DNA of 47,855 nucleotides from JAZNQN01 sp045590195 (GCA_045590195.1 JAZNQN010000051.1:1-47855); one strand, 5' to 3'. Shown: positions 15,899-25,087, numbered from the stretch's first letter. The notes: generated by a model not told the origin, from the letters alone. Numbers and translations are program-made.

Positions 15899-17051
15899 AT
15901 AATTTTATATTCTGCAAACTCTCGATATAAGGCACATATTTTTTAGCCGCTTCATATCGTCTCTCAAACAAAATTTTCATACTGTTTCTCATAAGCTCTG
16001 TGTGCGCCTCACAGGATAAAATATTTTTAAGCGGGGCACAGCCTTCTCCTAAAACCATTTCCTCTTTAAACACAAGATGATTTGAATAATCTCCAATGCC
16101 GTGCATTGTACACCAGGCATCAAAATATTCCTGCAATTTGTCGTCATCTTTAATGCCATCGCAAAGCTCTGCTATATACTTCATAAAGCTTTCTTTTTCT
16201 GCGCCTTTAAGTAGATAAAGGCCTTCCATATCGAACCTGTATGGAATAATTTCAAAAGAGCAGTTGTCCGCCGAAATATCAAGCTTTGTCATATAACCAA
16301 TGCTCCATGAAGGAGTTAAAACATTTGGCGCAGGAATTGGAAAATAGAAATTGCTCATACTGTAAATAATCGGCGCACCCTCGTACATTTCAAAGCCCTG
16401 AGGGCAGTGAGTGTGCATAGCAATAACAGCCGCCGCACCCAAATCAACAAAGTGGCGGTAAAGCTCTTTTTTACCGGGCGATGGGAACGGATTTTTCTCG
16501 TTTCCGCCGTGGAAATAAATAATTGGCTTCATTCCCTCTGCGATAGCGCCTTTTATGGCTTTTTTAACCCTTGTAAGGTTGTAGCCTGCAGTGCCGGGCA
16601 GGTTCTTTTCGGCAATACCAAACTCGTTTTCACAAACTGCAAAAATTGCTACTTTAACGCCGTCTTTCTCGAATATGGCAGGAAGATATGCCTCATCAAT
16701 ATTTTTTCCCGCGCCACACATCTGGTAGCCACGCCCTTTCAGCATATCCATCGTGTGAAACATTGCCCCTTCGCCAAAATCGCGTGTGTGATTGTTGGCA
16801 AGGCCTACGGCAGTTGGGTTTAAAATGTCTATGTATTTAATAAAACTGTCTTCAGCAATAAGGTTCGGACCGCTTTTTTCAATTGGCTTATAATCTTCTC
16901 GGTTTCCTAAAATGTTTTCAAGGTTTACCATAGAAAAATCGGCTTTTCTGAATTCTTCACTGGTTTCTGAAAAAGCCTTCTGCGCATTTTCATCTCCGGG
17001 ATACTCGGGAAAATAGTTAAACGAAATGTCAGATGCAAATAAAATTTTCAT
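15897..17051 (-). CDS. CapA-like metallophosphatase family protein
   Basis: The 384-residue protein has the calcineurin-like CapA/PgsA core: ILFASDISFNYF, NLEN (Asn/Glu metal region), GLANNHTRDFGEGAM, YFHGGNE and AMHTHCPQGFEMYEG, and YSMSNFYFP. It lacks the N-terminal membrane anchor typical of CapA, so it is probably cytoplasmic or released. CapA proteins act in poly-gamma-glutamate or capsule formation, but many homologues are uncharacterised phosphoesterases. The ATG at 17051 is preceded by TTAAGGAG; the longer frame has no site. Confidence 0.85.
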   Translation of the reverse strand: MKILFASDISFNYFPEYPGDENAQKAFSETSEEFRKADFSMVNLENILGNREDYKPIEKSGPNLIAEDSFIKYIDILNPTAVGLANNHTRDFGEGAMFHTMDMLKGRGYQMCGAGKNIDEAYLPAIFEKDGVKVAIFAVCENEFGIAEKNLPGTAGYNLTRVKKAIKGAIAEGMKPIIYFHGGNEKNPFPSPGKKELYRHFVDLGAAAVIAMHTHCPQGFEMYEGAPIIYSMSNFYFPIPAPNVLTPSWSIGYMTKLDISADNCSFEIIPYRFDMEGLYLLKGAEKESFMKYIAELCDGIKDDDKLQEYFDAWCTMHGIGDYSNHLVFKEEMVLGEGCAPLKNILSCEAHTELMRNSMKILFERRYEAAKKYVPYIESLQNIKL

Positions 17052-17082
17052 AAAAATTCTCCTTAACACAAATTGCACCTAC

Positions 17083-17111
17083 ATAATACACTTTTTCACA
17101 TAAAAATGCAA
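17083..17111 (-). promoter_or_regulatory. Promoter of the CapA-like gene
   Basis: TTGCAT (17106-17111), 17 bp, TATTAT (17083-17088) on the minus strand. Confidence 0.65.
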
Positions 17112-17128
17112 TACTTTTCGGCAAAAAA

Positions 17129-17157
17129 TTGACTTTATTTTGTTTATGTGATATCAT
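17129..17157 (+). promoter_or_regulatory. Promoter of the IdeS-like protease gene
   Basis: TTGACT (17129-17134), 17 bp, TATCAT (17152-17157). The start codon lies 21 bp downstream after a GAAAGGTGG site. It is divergent from the CapA-like promoter. Confidence 0.7.
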
Positions 17158-17178
17158 TTTTCTGAAAGGTGGCACATT

Positions 17179-20115
17179 ATGAAATTTAAACTTACTTTTT
17201 TACTCACATTTTTAATTTTAATCTGCTCTTTTACATATGTTTTTGCAGATGATATTCCCGTTATAAAAAACGATTTGTTCACTACAAAAATCACATTTAA
17301 AAGCGGCGAAATATTAGAAAAGAGCGGCATAATCGATGCCGATAAGCTTGAAAAAAGCGAAGCTGCGTCAAACATTTTATCTTACGAAATTTTAAAGGGT
17401 GACACTTCGCTTATTCTGGTAAATCTTTTTGATATTAAATGCGAAAACGATGCGGCGCTTTTTGGCGAAACAGCACCGCTAAACGGCTACTATTCTGTCA
17501 CTTTTACCCTTTCCGAAAAAGATAACACCGAGGTTTTTTTAACAGGCTTAACCCCCAAAAACCTTGAAAAGGTTCAGAATTCTTTTCTTGAAAGCGTAAT
17601 TGAAAACTCGCAGTTTTCTTTAGAGGATCTTGATTTTATCGACACCGAAAAACTTGCCCCGTGGGAGGATGGCGACGATTTGCTCTGCTGGGCGGCAACC
17701 TCTTCAAATATGCTCCACTACACAGGCTGGGCACAAAAGGCAAACCCCGCCTTTAAAACAACTGACGATATTTTTGATATTTTTGTTGAAAACTTTACCG
17801 ACGATGTTGGTAACGCCTACAGCGCTTTTGAGTGGTTTTTAAACGGCGTGTATACAAACCAGAACAGAGAAAATGTTGCTCAGGTTAAAAACTATGGCAA
17901 AAGCGGAGCTTATTTAAAAGAATATGCCGCTTCGGAAATAACAAGTGAAATCGAGCGGGAAGATATGGCAAATCACTTTTACAAGGGATATGATAAATTA
18001 CACGAAGGCTATGGAATATATCTTGTAATCGGCTGGATGAACGAATATGCCGAGGCTGTTGACACTTCCCACGCGGTTACAATGTGGGGATATATTTGCG
18101 ATAAAGATTATAGTGAGCGCTATCCCGAATATTTTAAAGCCTTTATTGTATCTGATTCTGACGATAATCAGATAACCTCAACCGACAGGCGAAACTCCCC
18201 AAACACCCTTCATGTTTTAAATTTGTCACACTATAAAAACTTTGGCTATAACACCTGGAAAACCGATGGTTATGGCGATTGCGGCATTTTTTTGGGTTAT
18301 ACGGCATATGCCCCCTACTCCGACTCAATTTTATACGAAACCGATGCCGCGGCAACCAAAAACCCCATAAAAGAGCCCGACCTTCAGCCCTATGAGATAA
18401 CCCTTACTCAAAACGGAGTTACATATTCTTTAAATGAATTTAGCAAATTTCACAGCGGAAAAAACATTATTTTAAAAGCAAATATTGCAAACGATGCCGC
18501 CGTAGAATGCCCTTATGGCGCAAATCTTGCTCTTAAAGTTATAAACAAAAAAAGCGGAAAAACTGTATATACCAAAAGCTATGATATAACCGCAACTATT
18601 CCGCATTTTAATATTTTAAAGCTTGATTTTCAGCATAGTCTGCCAACCCTTGAAAACGGCAGTTACAGCGCAGTTTTAACTTTAAACGGAGGCAAGGCAA
18701 TTTCCGAGGCATATTACTATAATAACACCAAAGAGTGGGATTTTGAAATTGCTTCTCCGCCATCGCTTCCTTCAAAATTTACTGCGGCGGTGGGCAAGTT
18801 TGAAAAAGGCGCAGCAAACGTAGGCTTTTCCTTTGGAAATTTCAGTGCATCTTCTCTGCCCGAGGGCGCAGAAGGCTTTGTTTATAAATCCGCTTACATT
18901 GATGGAGAGTGGAGCGAATATGAGATTTTAAATACTTCGGGCATTCTTCCGGAAAACTCCGAAATTTTGGCAGAAGGCACAAAAGTAAAGTTTAAATACG
19001 AACTTTATTTGGGCGAAGGCGCTGCTCCTCTTTCCCTTACTTCGCCCGAATATGCTCTTTCTTACGATAAGCTTGATATTTATGAAACAGAAGATAACGC
19101 TTTCTGGAGTGTATATCTTCCCTATGGCGAAACAACTATGCCCTACGATATGTTTGCATTTAAAGTTAAAAATATATCAACGGTCAATAACGGAAATATA
19201 AAATACAGCGTAACAGTTTATGCTAAAGCCGAAAACATGGTTTTATTTAAAGCAGAAAACCAAACTGTTGCCTACGGCGGGGAAAGCGCCCAGTATGAAA
19301 TAACCTCCTGGCAAGAGCCTCTCCCACGAGGCGCACACGATATTTATGCAGTGCTTGAAAGCGATGTAATGGAAAAGCGCGAAATATATCTCGGAACCGT
19401 AGTTATGGAGGAAAAGGGCAGTAACAGGGTAACCATACAGGAAAATATATGGGACACCTTAGATGGCGAAACCTCCCTTCAGGAAGCCATTACATATGTA
19501 CAAAATTCGCCCGAAGCTGATGAGGTAATAATTCCCGCAGGCTTTAAAATAACTCTTGAGTATCCTATGAGCCCGTATAGCATTACCATAAACGGAAACG
19601 GAAGCGAAATTTGTTCAAACAGTGGTATTTTTACAATATATGGTTCAAACCTTACCTTAAAAAATTTAACCCTGAACGGAAATAATGTGTCAGGCTCTTT
19701 TGGCATTTATTCAACAATGTCAACCATAAATCTTGAAAACGTGAAAATCATCAATATGAATGGCAGCAAACTTGGCGTTACCATAGATGCTCAAAACCAA
19801 AGCAAAGTTTACGCCAAAAACTGTACATTTATGGATAATACCGCCACAGGCAACTATATAATCTACGGCCAAAACTCTGTTTTGCAGTTTTTAAACTGCG
19901 TTTGGGAAAACTTGAGCACCTATTCCGATATTGTTTATCACAAAGGCGGAAATATGATTCTTGCAAACTGCACCATTGGCCGCATAAACTGCCTTAATAA
20001 TTTTAACACACCAACTCTTTTAAACAACGATGGAAACGGCCAGGCGCTGATTTACGGCTCAATTATTGCAGGCGAGGTTTCGGGCTACACCTCTGTTTAC
20101 GGCTCATATATCTGA
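17179..20115 (+). CDS. Secreted IdeS/Mac-1-like cysteine protease with beta-helix C-terminus (ends at an in-frame TGA)
   Basis: The 978-residue product begins with a signal peptide (LTFLLTFLILICSFTYVFA). Around residue 166 it reads GDDLLCWAATSSNMLHY, close to the active-site block of streptococcal IdeS (peptidase family C66). The expected triad is present: C170, H298 in SHAVTMWGY, and D326 and D328 in FIVSDSDDN, the same D-S-D spacing as in IdeS. Two CARDB-like or Ig-like domains follow (about 400-500 and 620-740), then a right-handed beta-helix from about 755 (NLTLKNLTLNG). IdeS cleaves the IgG hinge; the substrate here is unknown. Codon 979 is TGA and the same frame continues for 186 codons. 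Confidence 0.8.
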   Translation: MKFKLTFLLTFLILICSFTYVFADDIPVIKNDLFTTKITFKSGEILEKSGIIDADKLEKSEAASNILSYEILKGDTSLILVNLFDIKCENDAALFGETAPLNGYYSVTFTLSEKDNTEVFLTGLTPKNLEKVQNSFLESVIENSQFSLEDLDFIDTEKLAPWEDGDDLLCWAATSSNMLHYTGWAQKANPAFKTTDDIFDIFVENFTDDVGNAYSAFEWFLNGVYTNQNRENVAQVKNYGKSGAYLKEYAASEITSEIEREDMANHFYKGYDKLHEGYGIYLVIGWMNEYAEAVDTSHAVTMWGYICDKDYSERYPEYFKAFIVSDSDDNQITSTDRRNSPNTLHVLNLSHYKNFGYNTWKTDGYGDCGIFLGYTAYAPYSDSILYETDAAATKNPIKEPDLQPYEITLTQNGVTYSLNEFSKFHSGKNIILKANIANDAAVECPYGANLALKVINKKSGKTVYTKSYDITATIPHFNILKLDFQHSLPTLENGSYSAVLTLNGGKAISEAYYYNNTKEWDFEIASPPSLPSKFTAAVGKFEKGAANVGFSFGNFSASSLPEGAEGFVYKSAYIDGEWSEYEILNTSGILPENSEILAEGTKVKFKYELYLGEGAAPLSLTSPEYALSYDKLDIYETEDNAFWSVYLPYGETTMPYDMFAFKVKNISTVNNGNIKYSVTVYAKAENMVLFKAENQTVAYGGESAQYEITSWQEPLPRGAHDIYAVLESDVMEKREIYLGTVVMEEKGSNRVTIQENIWDTLDGETSLQEAITYVQNSPEADEVIIPAGFKITLEYPMSPYSITINGNGSEICSNSGIFTIYGSNLTLKNLTLNGNNVSGSFGIYSTMSTINLENVKIINMNGSKLGVTIDAQNQSKVYAKNCTFMDNTATGNYIIYGQNSVLQFLNCVWENLSTYSDIVYHKGGNMILANCTIGRINCLNNFNTPTLLNNDGNGQALIYGSIIAGEVSGYTSVYGSYI

Positions 20116-20673
20116 AGTAAAGGCCAATCTGCTTATACTTCCTGCGATGCCAACACATCCACAGGCGAAATTGACACAATTTTGCTAACCGATGAAAACG
20201 GCTTGCCCGTATATAAAAACGGCCGCTATACTTTAAGTGAAAATATTTTAAAAGGCTTATATCTTAAAAACGATAATGGCATTTTGTATTATAGCTACGA
20301 TGGCAACACTTACACAAATACTTATCGCGAAACGCCCTTTACATCAGATGATTTGTCCCATGATATGTTCGGCGTAAATCACGGCGCACTTACAGGCACC
20401 GATGCCACCCCTGCAAAGGTGGGCGGCGTTGTAAGCAGAGGCGAAAACAGTTATACAGTATTTCTCCCAAGAGCCGAAAGTGCATACTTTACCGTAAGCA
20501 GCTTTAAGGAAAATGGCAGCCTTAATTCTTCCAGCACAGAAGAAATGCAGTTGTCCCTCGGTAAAAATGTAATCCCTCTTCCCGAAAGAGATGAAAGTTT
20601 TGATTATAAATATATGCTTTGGAAAGCCGATTTAACCCCGCTTCATTCAGCGGTTGAATACTATGCCGATTAA
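20116..20673 (+). pseudogene. C-terminal continuation of the IdeS-like protease gene after a nonsense codon
   Basis: The frame resumes directly after the TGA (SKGQSAYTSCDANTSTGEID) and stays open to TAA at 20671-20673. It completes the beta-helix and adds a beta-sandwich end (NVIPLPERDESFDYKYMLWK). There is no ribosome site or good start codon for separate translation. A Trp codon mutated to TGA would explain it. Other genes here stop at TGA, so the code is standard. With this part the ancestral protein had about 1164 residues. Confidence 0.75.
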
Positions 20674-20860
20674 TTGCATCTGCGATGCTTGAATAGAAAC
20701 CTTCGGTTTCATGAATTGACGGCAAGCCATCATGAATTAAATTTCTTCGAAATTCATTATGGAAGAAAATCTCTGATTTTCTACATCAATGCGCCGAGGT
20801 GCAATTCATGACACAACGTGTCAGTTCATACCAAAGGTAATTCATGCGCTGAAAGCGCTA
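20674..20860. repeat. Hairpin array B (AATTCAT/ATGAATT linker), two halves in opposite orientation
   Basis: About nine units occupy this 187-bp gap. The first half uses linker ATGAATT with TTC or related loops (GCATC-TGC-GATGC, GAAACC-TTC-GGTTTC, GGC-AA-GCC, AAATTTC-TTC-GAAATT). The second half uses AATTCAT (GCGCC-GAG-GTGC, GACAC-AAC-GTGTC, ACC-AAA-GGT, GCGCT-GAA-AGCGC). The two halves are reverse complements in pattern and each points away from its neighbouring gene. It begins at the stop codon of the protease frame. Confidence 0.85.
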
Positions 20861-20867
20861 TTAATTT

Positions 20868-20900
20868 AAAAACCTCTCTTCCAAGTGAAGAGAGGTTTTT
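20868..20900. terminator. Bidirectional terminator, CCTCTC family
   Basis: AAAAACCTCTCTTC and GAAGAGAGGTTTTT pair around CAAGT. A- and T-runs flank both sides. Confidence 0.85.
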
Positions 20901-20903
20901 GTT

Positions 20904-21917
20904 TTATTCAAGCCCCATCATGCGGCGCATTTCAAGGCGTTTTTCGTTTTGATAACGGTCGCGCAGTCTGCGCATTGCATCTCCCGTAATTTCCCAAACT
21001 CTATCGCAGTGGTCGCTTTTGTAGTCACAAGGCTCGCCGCCGCGGTAGCTCCATGCAATAATAGTTCTTGCTCCCACATCGTAAGCCGCATCGGCAGCAA
21101 GATAAATTTCTTCCTCGTGGCCCGATTTGTTAAAATATGTCTGAATCCAAAGGTGGCTTTGTTTGCCTTTTTCGGTAACAGTATCCATAAAATCTTTGGA
21201 AAAATTGTAAACATACTCGTATGGGTTTTCCCTGTCATACCAGTAAGGGTCGGTTCCGATATCGTCAATATATGGCAAATCTAAAATACCCTTTATAAGC
21301 TGAAGGCTCTTCGGCATAAGGCAGGTAACATTTTTCATACCCAGATTGTGCGCATACTCTGTAACTGTGGCAAAATAGTTGCCAACGCTCCAGGCCTGAA
21401 AATCGCGAACATCATCGTTAGCTTTTTCGGGCATATCGTAGCCGTATTTTTCTTTAAAAAGAGAGCGGCACACGGGGCAGGTACAGTCGTAAATGCCTTC
21501 TTTGTCTACGTTCATATGTGGCTCGTCCCAGAAAAGAGTATCGCCGCCTGCTTCTTTAACGTGGTCTATCCAGTTTTTTGAAAAATCCACAAAAGCCTGA
21601 TGATTAAAACATACGCTTACAGGGCTTATCTCGCCGTTTGATTTTATGCGCCTGCATTCGGGGTGATATCCCAAAAAGTGACATTTGTCCCCCGGAGGGC
21701 CACCAATTCCCCAGTTGTCAACCCAAACCTCAAGGCCTTTTTCTTTGGAAATATCAAAAATTTCCTTCATATTTTTGGGGTTTCGGTCCATATCGTTATG
21801 AGTGTACATATGTACAACAAGATTCATATTTTTTTCAACAAGTTGCTGCATATCATATTCAACGTGCTTTAAAAAACGGTTGCCGTGATACGCTGCGCCA
21901 AGCCTCAATTTTTCCAT
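20904..21917 (-). CDS. Uncharacterised TIM-barrel, glycoside-hydrolase-like protein
   Basis: The 337-residue soluble protein has a barrel-like series of strands ending in polar residues: NLVVHMYTHNDMD, LEVWVDNWGIGG, GDTLFWDEPHMN and ARTIIAWSYRGG. The WDEPH segment resembles a catalytic acid loop of a retaining glycosidase. A CTCPVC motif follows and may bind zinc. There is no signal peptide, so the substrate would be intracellular. I did not recognise the family. CAGGAGG precedes the ATG. Confidence 0.6.
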   Translation of the reverse strand: MEKLRLGAAYHGNRFLKHVEYDMQQLVEKNMNLVVHMYTHNDMDRNPKNMKEIFDISKEKGLEVWVDNWGIGGPPGDKCHFLGYHPECRRIKSNGEISPVSVCFNHQAFVDFSKNWIDHVKEAGGDTLFWDEPHMNVDKEGIYDCTCPVCRSLFKEKYGYDMPEKANDDVRDFQAWSVGNYFATVTEYAHNLGMKNVTCLMPKSLQLIKGILDLPYIDDIGTDPYWYDRENPYEYVYNFSKDFMDTVTEKGKQSHLWIQTYFNKSGHEEEIYLAADAAYDVGARTIIAWSYRGGEPCDYKSDHCDRVWEITGDAMRRLRDRYQNEKRLEMRRMMGLE

Positions 21918-21946
21918 AAAAATCCTCCTGAAACGTTTTTAACTTA

Positions 21947-21975
21947 ATTATAATCTCAGTGTGTGCCAAAGTCAA
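21947..21975 (-). promoter_or_regulatory. Promoter of the TIM-barrel gene
   Basis: TTGACT (21970-21975), 17 bp, TATAAT (21947-21952), minus strand. Confidence 0.75.
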
Positions 21976-21980
21976 GTAAG

Positions 21981-22005
21981 AAAAGGCATAAAAAAGTAGC
22001 CTTTT
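21981..22005 (-). terminator. Terminator after alr
   Basis: AAAAGGC and GCCTTTT pair around an A-rich loop; alr stops 19 bp upstream on the minus strand. Confidence 0.65.
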
Positions 22006-22023
22006 CAACTTAAATTCAGTATT

Positions 22024-23136
22024 TTATTCATATATTCTCGGAACTCTTTTGCTTATTCCGCAAACAATTTCGTAGTTTATGGTGTTTGCAAGGGCGGCAA
22101 TTTCTTCGCAGCTTACCTCTTTGTTGCCGCATTTGCCCATTAAAGTAACCTCATCGCCTACTTTTAAGTTTTCAATGCCCGTAACGTCAACCATAAACTG
22201 GTCCATACAAACTCTGCCTACTACTTTTGCGTATTCTCCCCCTGCAATTATTCTGCCCCTGTTTGATAAAAGGCGCGGATAACCGTCAGCATAGCCTACG
22301 GGAATAGTAGCAATTTTCATTTCATTTTCGGCAACAAATGTTTTGCCGTAGCTTACCCCGTCACCTTTTTCAACTGTTTTGATGTGTGCAATAAAGCTTT
22401 TAAAAGTCATTGCAGGAGTAAGCGATAAGTTTTCTTTTTTAACCTCGCCCGATGGGTAAAGCCCGTAAGTTACAATGCCGCTTCTTGCCGCCTCGTAGGG
22501 AAAGCCCTCAAACTCCATAATGCCTGCGCTGTTTGCGGTGTGGCGAACAGGAATTATAACCCCTGCCGCCTTAAGGCTTTCATAAAAGGTGTCAAAGCGC
22601 TCTTTCTGCAAAAGTGTATATGCTTTGTCAGCCTCATCAGCTGTGGCAAAGTGTGTAAAAATGCCTTCAACTTCAATGTTTTCAAGGTCTTTTATCTTCT
22701 TTATTTCGCCAATGCTTTCATCACTTGGCAAAAAGCCTATTCTGCCCATTCCCGTATCAAGCTTTATGTGAACTTTTACTTTTTCACCGCATTTTTTTGC
22801 CGCCTCATTTAAAGCTGCGGCATCGCCAAAGCTGAAAATTGTAAGAGTAACATGGTTTTCAATAGCGCTTTCGTAAAAATCGTGATGAAGAAAGCCAAGT
22901 ATTAAAATAGGTTTTTTTGTAACTTTTCTGATTTCCAGTGCCTCGTCAATTGTGGCAACGGCAAATCTGTCCACCGTATTTTCAACCCTTTTTGCTATTC
23001 TTACTGCACCGTGGCCGTAGCCATCAGCCTTAATAACTGCAAAAAGCTCACATTTTTGGGGCAAACGCGCCCTTACATTTAAAAGATTTTGGTTTATTGC
23101 ATCTAAATTTATAAATGCTGCTGCTCTTAAATTCAT
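22024..23136 (-). CDS. alr: Alanine racemase
   Basis: The 370-residue protein is a full-length PLP-dependent alanine racemase, which makes D-Ala for peptidoglycan. K36 in AVIKADGYGHG binds PLP. The C-terminal beta domain has the second catalytic Tyr in VSYGKTF, plus IPVGYADGYPR and VVGRVCMDQFMVDVT. The start lies one base after the upstream methyltransferase stop, so the two are an operon. Length and motifs are normal. Confidence 0.96.
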   Translation of the reverse strand: MNLRAAAFINLDAINQNLLNVRARLPQKCELFAVIKADGYGHGAVRIAKRVENTVDRFAVATIDEALEIRKVTKKPILILGFLHHDFYESAIENHVTLTIFSFGDAAALNEAAKKCGEKVKVHIKLDTGMGRIGFLPSDESIGEIKKIKDLENIEVEGIFTHFATADEADKAYTLLQKERFDTFYESLKAAGVIIPVRHTANSAGIMEFEGFPYEAARSGIVTYGLYPSGEVKKENLSLTPAMTFKSFIAHIKTVEKGDGVSYGKTFVAENEMKIATIPVGYADGYPRLLSNRGRIIAGGEYAKVVGRVCMDQFMVDVTGIENLKVGDEVTLMGKCGNKEVSCEEIAALANTINYEIVCGISKRVPRIYE

Positions 23137-23137
23137 T

Positions 23138-23884
23138 TTACATTACCTGCCTTAAATATTCATATGTCATAACTGCCGCTGCGGCAGAAACGTTTAAAGA
23201 TTCCGCCCCGCCGGGCATTGGAATTAAAATGTGCTCGTGGCAAAGGGATTGAATTTCATCTGAAATTCCGTCGCCCTCGTTTCCCACAACAATTACCGCC
23301 TTTTTACTGAAATTACACTCAAAAAGCGGCTTACTTTTGTCACTTAGTATGCCCCCGTAAAAAGTATAATTTTCAGAAAATAAATAATTTTTAACTTTCT
23401 CATTAAATTCAATGGGCGGCGCGGCAAAAACTCCGCCCATGGAGGCACGGGTACATTTGGGGCTGTATGGGTCTGTGCAACCTTTTGTTAAAAGCCCTGC
23501 ACCTGTGGCGTGGCAAAGCCTTATAATTGTGCCCATATTCCCCGGGTCGCGAACGCCGTCACAAAGAATATATAAATTTTTGCCTTCTGCCGAAATGTTA
23601 ACATCTTTTTTTCTTGCAACCGCCAAAATCCCCTGTGAATTAACGGTTTCCGCAACTTTGTCAAAAACCTTTGGGGAAAGGGTAAAGCTTTCTTTGCAGT
23701 TTATTTTCTCCCCTTCAAAGCCTTCTTTGTAAAAAACAGAAACTATCTCCGCTCCAAAGCGCACGCTGTCATACACAAGGCGCACCCCTTCAAGCAGACA
23801 AAGCCCTGCCTCGTCCCTTACCGATTTCTTTTTAAGGGTATTTAAAAACTTAATTTTTTCGTTTGAAGTGCTGGAAATATACAT
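23138..23884 (-). CDS. SpoU/TrmH-family RNA 2'-O-methyltransferase
   Basis: The 248-residue protein has an N-terminal substrate-binding domain (ISSTSNEKIKFLNTLKKKSV) and a SPOUT knot domain. The knot carries all three motifs: DPGNMGTIIRLCHATG, VVGNEGDGIS and IPMPGGAESLNVSAAAAV. It methylates a 2'-OH in rRNA or tRNA; the exact target cannot be read. I chose the ATG at 23884, after GGAGG, over the one at 23902, which has no site. Confidence 0.92.
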   Translation of the reverse strand: MYISSTSNEKIKFLNTLKKKSVRDEAGLCLLEGVRLVYDSVRFGAEIVSVFYKEGFEGEKINCKESFTLSPKVFDKVAETVNSQGILAVARKKDVNISAEGKNLYILCDGVRDPGNMGTIIRLCHATGAGLLTKGCTDPYSPKCTRASMGGVFAAPPIEFNEKVKNYLFSENYTFYGGILSDKSKPLFECNFSKKAVIVVGNEGDGISDEIQSLCHEHILIPMPGGAESLNVSAAAAVMTYEYLRQVM

Positions 23885-23915
23885 ATTGCCTCCAAAAATC
23901 ATTGAGTATGCTTAA

Positions 23916-23944
23916 ATTATACCAAACAAAATATAAAAATGCAA
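23916..23944 (-). promoter_or_regulatory. Promoter of the SpoU-alr operon
   Basis: TTGCAT (23939-23944), 17 bp, TATAAT (23916-23921), minus strand. Confidence 0.7.
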
Positions 23945-23947
23945 TAA

Positions 23948-23977
23948 AAAAACCTCTCAGTTTCCCGAAAGGTTTTT
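23948..23977 (-). terminator. Terminator, CCTCTC family (imperfect)
   Basis: AAAAACCT and AGGTTTTT pair; the inner CTCAG/CGAA part does not pair fully. It lies 4 bp beyond the stop of the next minus-strand gene. Confidence 0.7.
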
Positions 23978-23981
23978 AAAA

Positions 23982-25007
23982 TTATTTTCCAAACATTTTT
24001 CTTGCGGTGTGCATAATATTTATGTCCTTATCAAGATAAGGCTCGGCGTAAATATCTTCAACTGCGTAGCCTAAATTTGCGGCATCGGCCATAAGGGCAT
24101 AAAGCTTTCTTTTTGTTGTAAGCAGCCACGATGCGCTCATATAACCTTTAACCGATTTTTCGCTGAGAAAGTTTTTACCAAAGCGAACATTGTCTTTATT
24201 TGCAAGATGCCAGCTCCATGTAGAACCCGTGAGCACTTGTTCGTAGCCCCACTTGTCAAATTTGCTGCAGTAGTTTGCAAAGGAATTTTTCTCACACATT
24301 TCGCTGTGAAAACGCATCGAACCATAGTTAAAGTTTGAAAGGAGAACATCTTTTCCTATGTATTTTTCAAACATCTCGTCGCCGCCCATACCTGCAATGC
24401 TCTTTTCGTCAACCCAAATCCATGGCCTAACGCCTTTCGCCCTGCAAACATCGAAAAGGAAATTGGCATCTTTAAGCTGCACCAGGCAGTCGCGCACAAC
24501 AGAAATATACTGCGCTGCCTCTGCGGCGGCATTTTCTTCTTCAAGGCCTAAATGGAAAAACGGCGGAGTATCGAAAACTTCTATAAGCTCTTCAATAACG
24601 TCTTTGCAAACCTCGTAATATTTCTCTGTTCCAACCATAAAGGCATATTCTTTAAGCCATGCGCTGTGGCAGCATGAAAAGTTGCACTTTGGAATAGGAG
24701 TAATTCCCATTTTGCGCAGGCGGGCAAGTTCCGCGCGAAGCTCGTCTTTCGTCCATGCGCCCTTAATTGATATTTCAGGGTGACGGTCATATAAAACGCC
24801 GTCGGCAACGTCAATTACCAAAGTATTTATGCCACATTCAGGCAAAAAAGCGGTAACTTTGTCCCAAACTTCCTTGTCACAGTTTAATTCTTCTCTGTAT
24901 ATAAAATCTTCACTGTCAAGGTATGACCTTGCGTTATGGTCTTTTTTCTGCCAGTTGTTCGTTCCAAGATGCAGTAAAAATGCAATTATTTCAGGTTTTT
25001 TGCTCAT
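23982..25007 (-). CDS. Uncharacterised (alpha/beta)8-like protein, distant GH20-like
   Basis: The 341-residue protein starts MSKKPEIIAFLLHLGTNNWQ. It shows barrel-like strands: INTLVIDVADGVLYD, ITPIPKCNFSCCHSAWL, PFFHLGLEEENA and VRPWIWVDEKS. HLGLEEEN resembles the catalytic strand of GH20-like glycosidases (DE or EE pair). There is no signal peptide. It has its own promoter and terminator. The fold is a guess from pattern and the function is unknown. Confidence 0.55.
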   Translation of the reverse strand: MSKKPEIIAFLLHLGTNNWQKKDHNARSYLDSEDFIYREELNCDKEVWDKVTAFLPECGINTLVIDVADGVLYDRHPEISIKGAWTKDELRAELARLRKMGITPIPKCNFSCCHSAWLKEYAFMVGTEKYYEVCKDVIEELIEVFDTPPFFHLGLEEENAAAEAAQYISVVRDCLVQLKDANFLFDVCRAKGVRPWIWVDEKSIAGMGGDEMFEKYIGKDVLLSNFNYGSMRFHSEMCEKNSFANYCSKFDKWGYEQVLTGSTWSWHLANKDNVRFGKNFLSEKSVKGYMSASWLLTTKRKLYALMADAANLGYAVEDIYAEPYLDKDINIMHTARKMFGK

Positions 25008-25038
25008 AATAAATGCTCCTTTTCCATATTTCCAGTAA

Positions 25039-25067
25039 ATTTTATCATACAAAGAAAAGCAAGTCAA
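25039..25067 (-). promoter_or_regulatory. Promoter of the GH20-like gene
   Basis: TTGACT (25062-25067), 17 bp, TAAAAT (25039-25044), minus strand. Confidence 0.7.
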
Positions 25068-25087
25068 CAATTAAAACCAAAAACAAT

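Noticed and set aside
20113..20115. TGA read as Trp (genetic code 4/25) or selenocysteine
   Set aside because: Several intact genes here end in TGA (adaptor gene, AraC, sigG), and no SECIS-like hairpin was seen after the codon.
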